This document shows positions 17,694 to 26,932 of a stretch of DNA of 34,856 bases, one piece after another; within the stretch, counting starts at the first letter, position 1; every line of letters begins with the position of its first letter. Where the stretch lies: NCBI GenBank assembly GCA_018656645.1, contig JABHZL010000115.1:1-34856 (forward strand), given 5' to 3'. The DNA is from Phycisphaerae bacterium. Lineage in GTDB: Bacteria > Planctomycetota > Phycisphaerae > Phycisphaerales > SM1A02. A model generated the notes under the pieces. It searched no databases, was not told the origin of the DNA, and saw only the letters and a program-made list of their open reading frames with translations. The position numbers and the translations under genes were made by a program.

Positions 17694-18962
17694 ATGGCAA
17701 CAACAACAAAAAATGGTCAACGAAAAAAGGCGAATAATTCAGGATCTCGAAAAAATAACGGTATGGTGTCAGGTACGAAAGTAGTAAAGAACACACGAGG
17801 TGCGAAGGCAACCCAAGCCGATTCACAAAAACCACGGAAGGCAAAAAGTCGAATGGCAACAAAATCAAAATTAACGAAGGTATCAATGGCAAGCAAAACG
17901 CTGGAAGATAAGGGAAGAGTGCAGGCGCTAGATCGCGCCCTCTCGCAAATTGACAAGGCGTTTGGATCTGGTGCAATTATGCGTCTTAGCGGCGACGATT
18001 GCGGTGCTATTCCAGCAATCTCAACTGGTGCCATCAGTCTTGACTTAGCACTTGGCGGTGCTGGCATGCCGCGGGGTCGCGTGGTTGAAGTCTTTGGTCC
18101 TGAATCTTCTGGTAAAACAACACTGGCATTGAACGTTGTTGCCCAAGCACAAAAAACTGGTGTTGCGGCATTTATTGATGCTGAACACGCGCTTGACCCA
18201 GTTTGGGCGAAGAAATTAGGTGTGGATGTTGACGCATTACTTGTCTCGCAGCCAGATACAGGAGAGCAAGCATTAGAAATTTGTGAAATGCTTGTTCGTT
18301 CAAACGCTGTGGACGTCGTTGTGATTGACTCGGTTGCTGCATTAATTCCACGCGCTGAGATTGAAGGCGAAATGGGTGCAACACATGTTGGTTTGCAAGC
18401 ACGTTTGATGAGTCAAGCACTGCGTAAATTAACGGGTGCAATTGCTAAGAGTGATTGTATGGTGATTTTTATTAACCAACTTCGCGAAAAAATCGGCGTG
18501 ATGTTTGGAAGTCCTGAAACAACACCCGGTGGTCGTGCTTTGAAGTTTTATTCTTCTATACGAGTGGATATTCGTCGAATTGGTTCAATTAAAGATGGCG
18601 ATACACCAATTGGTAATCGCGTTAGAGCCCGCGTTGTAAAAAATAAAACAGCGCCACCTTTCCGCAATGCTGAGTTTGACATTATGTTTAACGAAGGCAT
18701 CAGTATTACTGGTGACCTGATTGACCTTGCTGTTGAAGATGAGATCATTGCAAAGAGTGGCTCATGGTTCAGTTACGGTGAGACGCGATTAGGGCAAGGA
18801 CGTGAAAATTCAAAGCAGTTCCTTGCAGAAAACCCAGAAGTTTTCGAAGAGATTAAAGCAAAAGTCTTGGTCGCTCGAGGTGTTGGGGAAGATGATCCAA
18901 ACTGTGTCGAAATCGAAGTGCCAGACGAAGCAAGCATTGAAGCTCCTATGGATATCGACTAG
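17694..18962 (+). CDS. recA: Recombinase RecA with basic N-terminal extension
   Basis: RecA forms filaments on single-stranded DNA, drives strand exchange and stimulates SOS repressor cleavage. The core is complete: Walker [30 protein letters not shown], and the DNA loop [19 protein letters not shown]. The product from the ATG at 17694 (AAGGAG 10 nt upstream, in-frame stop just before) has 422 residues. The first 65 or so are a Lys/Arg/Thr/Ser-rich tail with about 18 basic and one acidic residue, which ordinary RecA lacks. A second in-frame ATG at 17886, with GAAGG five bases upstream, would give a standard 358-residue RecA. Both forms may be made. The C-terminus is acidic, as usual. Confidence 0.95.
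   Translation: MATTTKNGQRKKANNSGSRKNNGMVSGTKVVKNTRGAKATQADSQKPRKAKSRMATKSKLTKVSMASKTLEDKGRVQALDRALSQIDKAFGSGAIMRLSGDDCGAIPAISTGAISLDLALGGAGMPRGRVVEVFGPESSGKTTLALNVVAQAQKTGVAAFIDAEHALDPVWAKKLGVDVDALLVSQPDTGEQALEICEMLVRSNAVDVVVIDSVAALIPRAEIEGEMGATHVGLQARLMSQALRKLTGAIAKSDCMVIFINQLREKIGVMFGSPETTPGGRALKFYSSIRVDIRRIGSIKDGDTPIGNRVRARVVKNKTAPPFRNAEFDIMFNEGISITGDLIDLAVEDEIIAKSGSWFSYGETRLGQGRENSKQFLAENPEVFEEIKAKVLVARGVGEDDPNCVEIEVPDEASIEAPMDID
17876..17888 (+). promoter_or_regulatory. Possible internal ribosome site and start within recA
   Basis: GAAGG (17876-17880) precedes ATG (17886) by five bases, a better spacing than the upstream pair AAGGAG/ATG (10 nt). This start removes the basic extension and gives the family's normal length. 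Confidence 0.45.
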
Positions 18963-19031
18963 TACCTTCGTAATCACTTTTTGCATACAAGGTGCGGCGC
19001 TAGAGCGTCGTGCCTTGTTGCGTTTTCTTTC

Positions 19032-19097
19032 TGCGGTACCAAACATATCGCCTGGAGTAACAATATTAACTTTGCAAACTACCTACGAGGTAGTTTT
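19032..19097 (+). repeat. Dispersed intergenic element, copy B
   Basis: This is the shorter partner of 13784-13887, with the same three blocks in the same order but without the inserted stretch of about 32 bp. Its last block forms the hairpin at 19076-19099. It lies between recA and the MFS gene. Confidence 0.7.
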
Positions 19098-19099
19098 TT
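19076..19099 (+). terminator. Hairpin with T-run between recA and the MFS gene
   Basis: AAACTACCT pairs with AGGTAGTTT (9 bp, loop ACG), followed by more T. This is a plausible recA terminator. It ends only 18 bp before the GTG of the next gene, so it could instead act as a leader hairpin. A weaker GU-containing hairpin lies at about 18988-19017. Confidence 0.6.
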
Positions 19100-19117
19100 A
19101 TACAGTATCGTACAACT

Positions 19118-20377
19118 GTGCAAGGTAAGAAAAACAATATCACAAACACTGGGAAAAAACGTGGTTTGACCGCCTTGCTTATCGCACAGTTCATGGGAGC
19201 GGCAAATGACAATATCCTTAAGACATTGCTGAGTTTCGCAGTTGTTCGAGGAATGTGGGGAGGGAATTTAGGAGAAGGGGGGCAAGGGCTCGTTGCACTT
19301 TGTTTATTTGTTCCATTTATTCTTTTCTCTGGTTGGGCTGGTCCACTTTCGGATAGATATTCTAAAAAAACAGTTGCTATTTGGATGAAAGCTGCCGAAC
19401 TCCCTCTTGCACTTGCAGCTGGTATTGGATTCTTAACGAATAATTTATGGCTCACTATTTCTGCAATGGTTTTACTTGCGACGCAATCCACATTTTTTAG
19501 CCCTGCAAAATATGGCATGATTCCAGAGATTGCTAGAGAAGATCGAGTGAGTCGAGCAAACGGTATCTTGAACATGACGACAAATATTGCTGTAATTACT
19601 GGCATGCTTGTCGCAGGATTTGTTAGTGACGGATTGTCTGAAAAGAATGCCGACTGGTCTCTTTGGATTCCGGGCATGGCACTATCTTTGGTTGCGATAA
19701 TTGGGTTGATCGCAATTTTCTTCTTACCAACTTTGCCACCAATGAGTGTAACGGCCAAAATAGATCTAAATCCAGTCGCTACGTATATCAAAACGGCAAA
19801 ATGGGCTTGGGGATCTCCACTCATTCCCGGTGCAATTGCGTGGGCCGTTTTCTATCTTGTCGCAACACTTGCACTCCTTGTTGTAACTGAACTTGGTGAT
19901 CTATTACAAGTAAGCGATGCGTACATTTCTTATATTTTGGCAATCCTCGGTGTTGCTGTTGGATGTGGTTCGTTATTTGCTGGGTTCATTTCGAAAAATA
20001 AGATACGAATTGATGTTTCGAGATTCGGCGCTCTTTCAATGGCTTGCATATTATGTTTAGCTGGGATCATTTCACCCTCATATTTATGGATGCTGATCTG
20101 TATGTTTGGTCTTGGCTTTACTGCTGGTCTGTATGCAGTTCCTCTTCAATCATTTATGCAATTACTTCCAGCATCTGATCATCGAGGAAGGGTCCTCGCT
20201 TCCTGTAATGCACTATCTTTCTTGTTCATGGGCGCGGGTTCTTTAGGCTATTGGATGGCAAGACCACTTTTTGGTGATCATCCGCAGTGGATTTTTGTAC
20301 TCTGCGGAATCATCGCGTTTTTTGCTTGGATAATTTGCCGCCGAATTCCATCCATAGAATCGCAACCATCGGTATGA
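19118..20377 (+). CDS. MFS transporter, LplT-like
   Basis: The 419-residue protein has about 12 membrane segments. LIAQFMGAANDNILK near the N-terminus, SDRYSKK (loop 2-3) and STFFSPAKYGMIPE match the lysophospholipid transporter LplT and the transporter half of Aas-type fusions, which flip lysophospholipids inward for re-acylation. No acyltransferase or acyl-ACP synthetase domain is attached, so the substrate is inferred only from family likeness. The start is a GTG at 19118; no in-frame ATG precedes it, and no good ribosome site was seen. The next gene begins 10 bp after its stop, so the two are probably co-transcribed. Confidence 0.85.
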   Translation: MQGKKNNITNTGKKRGLTALLIAQFMGAANDNILKTLLSFAVVRGMWGGNLGEGGQGLVALCLFVPFILFSGWAGPLSDRYSKKTVAIWMKAAELPLALAAGIGFLTNNLWLTISAMVLLATQSTFFSPAKYGMIPEIAREDRVSRANGILNMTTNIAVITGMLVAGFVSDGLSEKNADWSLWIPGMALSLVAIIGLIAIFFLPTLPPMSVTAKIDLNPVATYIKTAKWAWGSPLIPGAIAWAVFYLVATLALLVVTELGDLLQVSDAYISYILAILGVAVGCGSLFAGFISKNKIRIDVSRFGALSMACILCLAGIISPSYLWMLICMFGLGFTAGLYAVPLQSFMQLLPASDHRGRVLASCNALSFLFMGAGSLGYWMARPLFGDHPQWIFVLCGIIAFFAWIICRRIPSIESQPSV

Positions 20378-20387
20378 TTTCTCAACT

Positions 20388-21554
20388 ATGACTACAAGTA
20401 TTTATCTTGATAATAATGCTACGACGAGACCGCTAGAAGCAGTCAACGAAATTATGCAATCTACAATGTCTCAGCAGTGGGGAAATCCATCAAGCATTCA
20501 TCGAATTGGACAAGAAGCTCGTCAACTTGTCGATTTAGCAAGAGAGCAAGTTGCAAAATTGATCAACGCGAATCCATCTGAAATTACCTTTACTTCGGGC
20601 GGGACTGAAGCAGCGAATCTCGCACTTCATTCTGCTTGCCAAGAGCGACCTGATCGAAAACTCATCATCACAAGCCAAATTGAACATGCGGCTGTTGCAG
20701 AAATGGCTGACGCATTGTGTGATCGAGGTATTGAAGTTATTCGAATAAACAATGACGAACATGGAGTAATGTCCATGCAAGAACTTGAAACTTTGTTGCA
20801 AGATCGAGCGAACGAAATAGCCGTTGTGTCGTTAATGTGGTGTAACAACGAAACCGGTGTCATTGAACCAATTGAAAAGGCAAGTCTTCTTTGCAAAAAA
20901 TACGACGTTCTTCTTCATTCTGATGGAACGCAGTGGGTTGCTAAGATGCCAGTAGATGTGCGCGATGTACAAATCGATTTCCTATCGTTTGCATCGCATA
21001 AATTCCACGGTCCAAAGGGGATTGGTGCAATTTACACAAAAGAAGGTATTGTAATTTCACCACTTGTATTAGGCGGTCCACAAGAACGTAGACGTAGGGG
21101 GGGAACTGAAAATGTTCCAGCAATTGCTGGTTTTGGTGTTGCCTCCGAAGCCGCCTTATCATGGTTGAATAAAGCAAATGTTGATTTAATGATTAAGTTG
21201 CGTGACGATTTTGAAATGCAACTAAAAGAGACTATTCCACAAATAAAAATTAATTCAAGTGGTGCACCTCGCGCATGGACAACATCGTCTGTTGCATTTC
21301 CTGAGATTAAAGGTGAACTTTTATTACTCATGCTCTCAGAGCGAGGCGTGTACGCATCTTCTGGTTCAGCATGTTCTAGCGGCGCGTTCAAAGAATCTGC
21401 TGTCATTGCTGCACTTGGTGATCAAGATGGAGAGTGGGGCACTGTTCGTTTTAGTTTTGCAAGGACGACAACACATGAAGAGTTGTCGCAAGCGGTTCAA
21501 ATTATCTCCGAGGCGACGCAAAAGGCATTGGAAGTGATGGCTTCTACTGCATAA
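20388..21554 (+). CDS. Cysteine desulfurase (NifS/IscS type)
   Basis: This PLP enzyme removes sulfur from L-cysteine for Fe-S clusters and thiolated tRNA. The 388 residues start with IYLDNNATTRPL and include SGGTEAANLAL (PLP phosphate loop), NNETGVIEPI, and the PLP lysine in SHKFHGPKG. RRRGGTENV follows, and the catalytic Cys sits in SGSACSSGAFK. The short active-site loop resembles the NifS/IscS group rather than SufS. No IscU-like scaffold gene lies beside it. It follows the MFS gene by 10 bp, and tRNA-Lys begins 21 bp after its stop, so the tRNA may be processed from this transcript. Confidence 0.95.
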   Translation: MTTSIYLDNNATTRPLEAVNEIMQSTMSQQWGNPSSIHRIGQEARQLVDLAREQVAKLINANPSEITFTSGGTEAANLALHSACQERPDRKLIITSQIEHAAVAEMADALCDRGIEVIRINNDEHGVMSMQELETLLQDRANEIAVVSLMWCNNETGVIEPIEKASLLCKKYDVLLHSDGTQWVAKMPVDVRDVQIDFLSFASHKFHGPKGIGAIYTKEGIVISPLVLGGPQERRRRGGTENVPAIAGFGVASEAALSWLNKANVDLMIKLRDDFEMQLKETIPQIKINSSGAPRAWTTSSVAFPEIKGELLLLMLSERGVYASSGSACSSGAFKESAVIAALGDQDGEWGTVRFSFARTTTHEELSQAVQIISEATQKALEVMASTA

Positions 21555-21575
21555 TTGCAGTACACTCCATTCTTC

Positions 21576-21648
<73 letters not shown>

Positions 21649-21653
21649 TTCTA

Positions 21654-21686
21654 AAAAAAAGGGAAACCAAGGGCTTGCCTTTTTTT
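21654..21686 (+). terminator. Terminator after tRNA-Lys
   Basis: AAAAAAAGG pairs with CCTTTTTTT, with an inner AAGG/CCTT option and loop GCTTG. The T-run makes this a good terminator for the upstream gene and tRNA. Confidence 0.65.
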
Positions 21687-21788
21687 CTACATACCCTGTG
21701 TGCCGTAGCAAGGCTACGACTGCGTGATTTGCAAGGCAAACCCCGCCAATCCTTCTGTCCACTGGTCGGCTCTTTGCCGCCCAACGGA

Positions 21789-21814
21789 TCGAGTCTTGCA
21801 CAGGGCATTCTAAA
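21789..21814 (+). repeat. 26-bp direct repeat of the tRNA-Lys 3' end, copy 2
   Basis: This is an exact copy of 21630-21655 (CGAGTCTTGCACAGGGC plus flanks) without the rest of a tRNA around it. It resembles an attachment-site half left by an integrated element. Confidence 0.88.
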
Positions 21815-21957
21815 CCAGTGATTGACAGCAGAGTGTTCTCTGCTAACTATGGGCGAAGAAAAAACGAAAATTAATGTAATAGCAAAGCTATTGCAAAGGG
21901 CGATTTTGATCTTATTATTGGACTGATATGTTTTTATTACAAATAAACGTAATATTC

Positions 21958-21985
21958 TTGCTCAAAGTGTCGTTAAAGGTATACT
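21958..21985 (+). promoter_or_regulatory. Probable promoter of the Cys-rich/efflux gene block
   Basis: TTGCTC (21958-21963), a 16-bp spacer and TATACT (21980-21985) form a fair -35/-10 pair. Transcription would start about 21992, leaving almost no leader before the ATG at 21996. Confidence 0.45.
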
Positions 21986-21995
21986 AAAGAACTTG

Positions 21996-22436
21996 ATGTA
22001 TAAACGACACAGCATCTTAACGAACATGATTGCCATAGTGCTTACAGTTACTATGTCAATTTGTTGTTGCATTGTCAAATCTGCAACCGGTTCAACTACT
22101 TCATGTTGTACTGTTAAAATTGCTGAGACAAATTCATGCAATCAGCAGACACCGTCTTGTTGTCAAAAGCAACCAGCCCCCGAAGAGGATTCAGAAAACG
22201 AACCCTGTTGCGAAGAATGTAGTTGTACTACGGTAGGCATAATCCTTACGCAAAATTGGACCCCACCAATTGATTTGATTGGTGTTGATGCTCCAACTCT
22301 ATTCTTTACAATAAATATTTTTGGAGTAGATCGGCATGTTGCCTATGCAATACACGGCCCTCCTAAATATGACCCACATATTCTTGGGTACAGCAGCGCG
22401 CCTTCCATGCGCGGTGTAGTCATTCTCCAAGTCTAA
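21996..22436 (+). CDS. Cys-rich small exported or membrane-anchored protein
   Basis: The 146-residue product begins with a positively charged stretch and a hydrophobic helix (MIAIVLTVTMSICCCIV), so it is probably exported or anchored. A Cys-rich segment follows with CCC, SCC, SCC and PCCEECSC (about residues 24-78), then a neutral C-terminal part with no motif I know. Clustered Cys next to efflux genes suggest metal binding, like the small Cys/His-rich proteins beside copper or RND operons, but I recognise no family. I start at the ATG at 21996; an ATG at 22026 is possible. A CACAGC/GCTGTG hairpin (22459-22476) lies between it and the outer-membrane factor gene, 72 bp downstream. Confidence 0.65.
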   Translation: MYKRHSILTNMIAIVLTVTMSICCCIVKSATGSTTSCCTVKIAETNSCNQQTPSCCQKQPAPEEDSENEPCCEECSCTTVGIILTQNWTPPIDLIGVDAPTLFFTINIFGVDRHVAYAIHGPPKYDPHILGYSSAPSMRGVVILQV

Positions 22437-22508
22437 ACCACATAACATTACTTTCGCTCACAGCTATTTGGCTGTGATTGTTGATGTCTATGTGTAAAGG
22501 ACTTTTAA

Positions 22509-23843
22509 ATGGTACTACATTCGAGCAGAACTACTCTGCAAATAACAATTCAATTCATTATTGCGACATTTTTAGCTAGCTGCGCATCATCTATTGACGC
22601 CACCAAAGATGTGAAGTCAGCAACCATGCTTGCAACTACCCGTTTACCAGTGCTGATCGATGAGTCGCTCGTCTGGAACCCAAGCGAGCCACTGTCCGTC
22701 GATGCCGCTATCTCGTATGCAATCATGCACGACGCACTTTTGCAACGCGACATGGCAATCATCGTTCAGCGACGCGCTGAAATTGCACAAGCTGAGTTGC
22801 CAGCTAACCCAACATTCTCTGGCGCTTTTGGAGTAGCAATTGATGGATTATCAGGTGCGCCAATCATCATGCAAGGCATGCAGGGTTTGAGTTGGTTATG
22901 GACAAGACCAGATCGAATTGCCGCTTCCGAGCAAACTTTGCAACAAGCCATACTAACTGCGGCAAACCGCACAGTGATTATTGTTGCCGAAGTTCGCACT
23001 GCCCACGCTGAAGTTTCAAAGGATATGCTCCATGTTCAAGCTGTTGAATCGAGTGTATCGCTTTCAAACAAAGCACTTGAAATAACTTCAGAACTTGTTT
23101 CCGCTGGCGAAGCCTCTTTAGATGAAATTGACGAAGTTACACTTGCATTAGAAAAAAACAAACACCTCTTGCTCTCGAAAATAAAGACACTGAAACTTTC
23201 AAAATTGAAGTTACTTGAAGTGATGGGCTGCCCTGATTACATTGAGTTGGTTTCGATTATTCCTAACGATTTTAGTGCCCAGCCGGCCGATTTCGATGAA
23301 CGAACCCTGCTTGAACTAGCTATTAAAAATCGACTAGATTTAGCAACGAAACGCGCTGTTGTTCAGCAGATGTCAGCTGAACTTGGTCTTGCTAATCCAC
23401 CGCTTCTCTCGGGAACGATTGGTTTCAATGAAAACTTTGTCGATCGACAAGCAATTATGGGTGGTGGTTCAGTGACGATTGCGCTAGATGGTGATGCAAA
23501 GGAGGCAATTGCAGATTCAAAACTCAAACAAGCAGAATTGAATTACATCGATGCCCTTCGAACAGTGCAGTATGAAGTTCGCTCAACACTTGAACAATAC
23601 TTAACAGTTCAAGAGCAATCTGAAGTGATAGATCCTGCGATCATTGCAACAACAAATATGAGACTTCGTCGTGCAAATGAGATGTTTCATCGTGGGGAAC
23701 TCCATCCACTCTCACTTATCAATTTTCAGCAAGAAGTTCTAGATGCAAACATCCTTGCTATTGAAGACAAACTTACACTTGCCACAACACGATTTAATCT
23801 TGAACTCGCTGTAGGTGGTACTTTTCGAGATATAACACAATGA
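22509..23843 (+). CDS. TolC-family outer-membrane efflux lipoprotein
   Basis: The 444 residues begin with a signal peptide and lipobox (FLASCAS, Cys at about 25), so the protein is acylated like CusC/OprM. The rest is two long helical repeats characteristic of the TolC family: DAAISYAIMHDALLQRDMAI at the first repeat, and a second one with TLLELAIKNRLDLATKRAVV and NMRLRRANEMFHRGELHPLS. It would be the outer-membrane channel for the adaptor and ABC permeases that follow. AAAGGA lies about 8 bases before the ATG. Its last codons overlap the adaptor gene by four bases (ATGA). Confidence 0.9.
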   Translation: MVLHSSRTTLQITIQFIIATFLASCASSIDATKDVKSATMLATTRLPVLIDESLVWNPSEPLSVDAAISYAIMHDALLQRDMAIIVQRRAEIAQAELPANPTFSGAFGVAIDGLSGAPIIMQGMQGLSWLWTRPDRIAASEQTLQQAILTAANRTVIIVAEVRTAHAEVSKDMLHVQAVESSVSLSNKALEITSELVSAGEASLDEIDEVTLALEKNKHLLLSKIKTLKLSKLKLLEVMGCPDYIELVSIIPNDFSAQPADFDERTLLELAIKNRLDLATKRAVVQQMSAELGLANPPLLSGTIGFNENFVDRQAIMGGGSVTIALDGDAKEAIADSKLKQAELNYIDALRTVQYEVRSTLEQYLTVQEQSEVIDPAIIATTNMRLRRANEMFHRGELHPLSLINFQQEVLDANILAIEDKLTLATTRFNLELAVGGTFRDITQ

Positions 23844-25081
23844 ACACACAAAAAATTCCACAACCAAAAAAACAATTTGTCACTCGACTGGGTATTCCTC
23901 TTGCAATCATCTTGACAACCGTATGCATACTTATCTATGCAAGCTGGGAATCAATCCGACCTGTCATAACGGTTGAAGCAGTCACAGTTGTGATGAGGAA
24001 TGTCGAAACCAGCACTCCGCAATCAACAACAGCAGAGCAGGGATCAATTGTGCAAGCACCAGGTTGGGTAGAAGCAGAGCCATTTTCTATCTTTGCTGGA
24101 GCTCTTACTGAGGGCATCATTGAATCTATACTTGTTCTTGAGGGTGATGTAGTTGAAAAAGGACAACCAGTTGCGAAACTTATTTCTGACGATAATAAAT
24201 TGGTATTAAAGGCAGCTGAAGCAACCGAGTCGCTTTGGATTGGCAAACTCAAGGCAGCAAATGCAGAGATGCTAGAACTTGCCGATGAATACAAACGAAA
24301 AAAACCGCTTGCAGAATCTGGCGCACTTGCCCAAGGACCAGTTGAACGACTTCGACATCGACAGATGGCAGGAGAAGCAAATATAGCTATCGCTCAAGCG
24401 TCATTACTCGAAGCAAGCACGGCAAAGGAAGCAGCCCAGCTTGCTCTTGATCGATGTGTTGTTCAATCACCAATCGATGGAGTTGTCATGGAACTTCTTG
24501 CATCACCTGGATCCGTAATTCGTTTTGGTGGTAGTGAGCACTCCACACACATCTTGCATTTGTATGACCCAACGCAATTGCAAGTTCGGGCTGATGTTCC
24601 GTTGTCTGACGCCTCCCGCGTTGGTGTTGGGCATCCTGCTCAAATTATTGTTGATGTCTTACCCAACATATTATTTGAAGGTGAAGTATTACGATTCGTT
24701 CATCGTGCAGATCAACAGAAAAATACTGTTGAGGCAAAAGTGAAAATAATAAATCCGTCTCCACTTCTCAAGCCTGATATGCTTGCTCGAGTCAAAATCC
24801 TACAACCAACAAGAGAAGCAGATGATAATGAAACATGGACAGAGCAACATGTTTTTATTCCAAAATCTGCGATTGCAAATATTGCAAATCCTGCTGTGTG
24901 GGTTGTTGCTGACATACACAAAGGAATTGGGAATGCACAACTTGCGACACTCGTCCTTGGTGAACAAGAATTCGATGGCTGGATTGAAGTTTTATCAGGT
25001 CTTTCAACTGGCGATCGAATCATTACAAGCGATATCAACTTTAAACAAGGCGATGTCGTTCAAATTTTAGGAGGTCAATAG
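23840..25081 (+). CDS. Periplasmic adaptor (HlyD/MacA-like membrane fusion protein)
   Basis: The 413-residue protein has one N-terminal membrane anchor (LGIPLAIILTTVCILIYA). A biotinyl-lipoyl-like half motif follows (GIIESILVLEGDVVEKGQPVAKL), then a helical hairpin (about residues 125-205), the second lipoyl half (DRCVVQSPIDGVVMELLASP) and a beta-barrel domain. It has no lipobox. It would connect the inner-membrane ABC permeases to the TolC-type protein encoded just upstream. The ABC ATPase gene begins 1 bp after its stop, with AGGAGG shortly before the start. Confidence 0.88.
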   Translation: MNTQKIPQPKKQFVTRLGIPLAIILTTVCILIYASWESIRPVITVEAVTVVMRNVETSTPQSTTAEQGSIVQAPGWVEAEPFSIFAGALTEGIIESILVLEGDVVEKGQPVAKLISDDNKLVLKAAEATESLWIGKLKAANAEMLELADEYKRKKPLAESGALAQGPVERLRHRQMAGEANIAIAQASLLEASTAKEAAQLALDRCVVQSPIDGVVMELLASPGSVIRFGGSEHSTHILHLYDPTQLQVRADVPLSDASRVGVGHPAQIIVDVLPNILFEGEVLRFVHRADQQKNTVEAKVKIINPSPLLKPDMLARVKILQPTREADDNETWTEQHVFIPKSAIANIANPAVWVVADIHKGIGNAQLATLVLGEQEFDGWIEVLSGLSTGDRIITSDINFKQGDVVQILGGQ

Positions 25082-25082
25082 A

Positions 25083-25766
25083 ATGACTCTCATTGAATGT
25101 AAAAATGTAACAAAACATTATTACCGTGGTACAGAACAAATCACACCATTGAAAAATTTGAACCTCACCATCGACCGAAGTTCGTTTGTTGCACTTATGG
25201 GTCCCTCTGGTTCTGGTAAAACAACGTTGTTGAATTTAATTGCCGGCATCGACCGTCCTAGTGAGGGTGAACTTACCATAGAAGGCACTCCTATTCACAC
25301 GCTTGGGCGAAATAAATTAGCTCAGTGGCGATCAGAACATATTGGTTATATCTTCCAACTGTATAACCTCATACCTGTCCTTACTGCTTACGAAAATGTG
25401 GAACTCCCACTTCTATTGCATTCTCTCTCGAGGAAGGAGCGGCACCAACGAGTTTCACACGCTCTTGATGTTGTTGGGATTAGTGATCGGCACGAACATT
25501 ACCCTCGCCAACTTTCCGGTGGGCAAGAGCAACGAGTTGCGATTGCACGAGCTATTGTGACTAACCCAACCATCTTGCTTGCTGACGAACCAACAGGTGA
25601 CCTCGACCTTGAGACAGGTACTTCGATTATGGATTTGCTCAAAGAGTTACAAACAAATCAAGGGCAAACAATAGTCATGGTGACGCATGATCCCCGAACG
25701 ACTGATTGGGCAAATACCGTATTGCATCTTGAAAAAGGTCAACTCATAGAGCAGGTGAAAACATGA
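25083..25766 (+). CDS. ABC transporter ATP-binding protein (MacB/LolD type)
   Basis: The 227-residue ATPase has Walker [10 protein letters not shown], a Q-loop in [19 protein letters not shown] (typical of the MacB/LolD group), signature [14 protein letters not shown], Walker [13 protein letters not shown] and the H-loop MVTHD. The signature has E where most relatives have Q (SGGQQQRV). It powers the two FtsX-like permeases that follow. Its end overlaps the first permease start by four bases (ATGA). Confidence 0.96.
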   Translation: MTLIECKNVTKHYYRGTEQITPLKNLNLTIDRSSFVALMGPSGSGKTTLLNLIAGIDRPSEGELTIEGTPIHTLGRNKLAQWRSEHIGYIFQLYNLIPVLTAYENVELPLLLHSLSRKERHQRVSHALDVVGISDRHEHYPRQLSGGQEQRVAIARAIVTNPTILLADEPTGDLDLETGTSIMDLLKELQTNQGQTIVMVTHDPRTTDWANTVLHLEKGQLIEQVKT

Positions 25767-26920
25767 GAATGATTCGAGTTATCTCAACTGTTTTAAAACA
25801 GATCAAACGATCGCCAATTCGGACAAGTTTGACACTTGGCGGGATTGCTGTTGCAATGTTTCTCTTTATCATGGTTGAATCTATGCGGACTGGCGTGAAA
25901 GCCGCAACCGAAATTACTGCTAACGATACAACATTGGTTGTCTATCGAGAAAATCGATATTGTCCTTTCTCAAGTCGCCTACCTCAATATTATGAAGATC
26001 GTATTGAACAAATAGATGGTGTAGTAAGTGTTGTTCCAATAAAGGTTCATGTTTCTAATTGCGGCGCATCACTAGATGTTGTGACGTTTCGTGGTGTCCC
26101 ACGTGAATCAATTAAGCACGCCTTGGCTAAGGACGGCGTCATTGTTGATGGTTCCATTGAGGCGTGGGAAAGACGTAGTGATGCAGCAATTGTCGGTTCT
26201 GGCCTTGCAAAACGACGTGGTATAAAAGTTGGTGACCGATTTTCTGCAGCGGGTATTGAAGTATTTGTTGCAGGCATCCAAGAAACGGACCAATCACAAG
26301 ATAAAAATGTTGCTCTAGTACAACTACCGTTCCTTCAGGAAGCTGCTCGTAAAGGGGGAACAGGAACAATTGTGACGCAATTCAATGTACAAGTTAATAA
26401 TCCAAATGAACTAGATCGTATTGCATCCTCTATTGATAAAACATTTGCACATGATGAGCATCCAACCTCAACATTTCCAGAAAAGGCATTCGTTGGTCGA
26501 GCTGCTCGCGATATTGTGCAACTTTCTGAAGTTGCCGGGCTCCTTGCATGGGGCGCACTTGCCGCTGTATTCGCATTAGTTGCAAACGCAGTTGTACTCG
26601 CCATGCGTGATAGGGTTCGCGACCACGCCGTATTACAGACACTGGGATACACGGGTTGGTTAATTGGCTGGATGGTGCTTCTAGAGGGTGCGTTCATTGC
26701 ATTAGCAGGTGGCATTATTGGTGGTATCGCAGCGTTCGTGGCTGTGCAACTAGGTCAATTCACTATGACGATGGAAGGCGTAAACATAGAAATCGCAAGT
26801 GATCCAACTGCTGCCATCGTAGGGGTTGCACTTGCTCTTGCACTTGGCATGTTTGCAGCAATGATTCCTGCACTCCGTCTTGCTCGAACAGACATCGCAT
26901 CCTGTTTTAGGGCTGTGTAA
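25763..26920 (+). CDS. ABC transporter permease, FtsX/MacB type (first)
   Basis: The 385 residues have an N-terminal helix (SLTLGGIAVAMFLFIMVESM), a periplasmic domain of about 220 residues, and three C-terminal helices (about 255-280, 300-330 and 350-375). This is the usual four-helix FtsX plan. The periplasmic part contains two Cys (RYCPFSS and SNCGAS) that could form a disulfide or bind a ligand. The C-terminal PALRLARTDIASCFRAV is the conserved coupling end. MacB-type permeases push substrates from the periplasm outward by shape change rather than through the membrane. A second permease follows after 12 bp. Confidence 0.9.
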   Translation: MRMIRVISTVLKQIKRSPIRTSLTLGGIAVAMFLFIMVESMRTGVKAATEITANDTTLVVYRENRYCPFSSRLPQYYEDRIEQIDGVVSVVPIKVHVSNCGASLDVVTFRGVPRESIKHALAKDGVIVDGSIEAWERRSDAAIVGSGLAKRRGIKVGDRFSAAGIEVFVAGIQETDQSQDKNVALVQLPFLQEAARKGGTGTIVTQFNVQVNNPNELDRIASSIDKTFAHDEHPTSTFPEKAFVGRAARDIVQLSEVAGLLAWGALAAVFALVANAVVLAMRDRVRDHAVLQTLGYTGWLIGWMVLLEGAFIALAGGIIGGIAAFVAVQLGQFTMTMEGVNIEIASDPTAAIVGVALALALGMFAAMIPALRLARTDIASCFRAV

Positions 26921-26932
26921 GAAAGATAATCA

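Larger units (their letters stand above)
21649..21995. other. Non-coding stretch after tRNA-Lys
   Basis: I see no convincing gene here; frames crossing it are translations of the tRNA. It holds the terminator, a GTAGC-AAG-GCTAC hairpin near 21710, and the second copy of the tRNA 3' end. It also holds a perfect 7-bp hairpin (AGCAGAG-TGTT-CTCTGCT, 21827-21844), an AATAGC/GCTATT hairpin near 21880, and a promoter at the right end. Confidence 0.6.

Noticed and set aside
19066-19824. Minus-strand frame of 252 codons inside the MFS gene
   Set aside because: It is antisense to recognised transporter motifs; no ribosome site or family resemblance.
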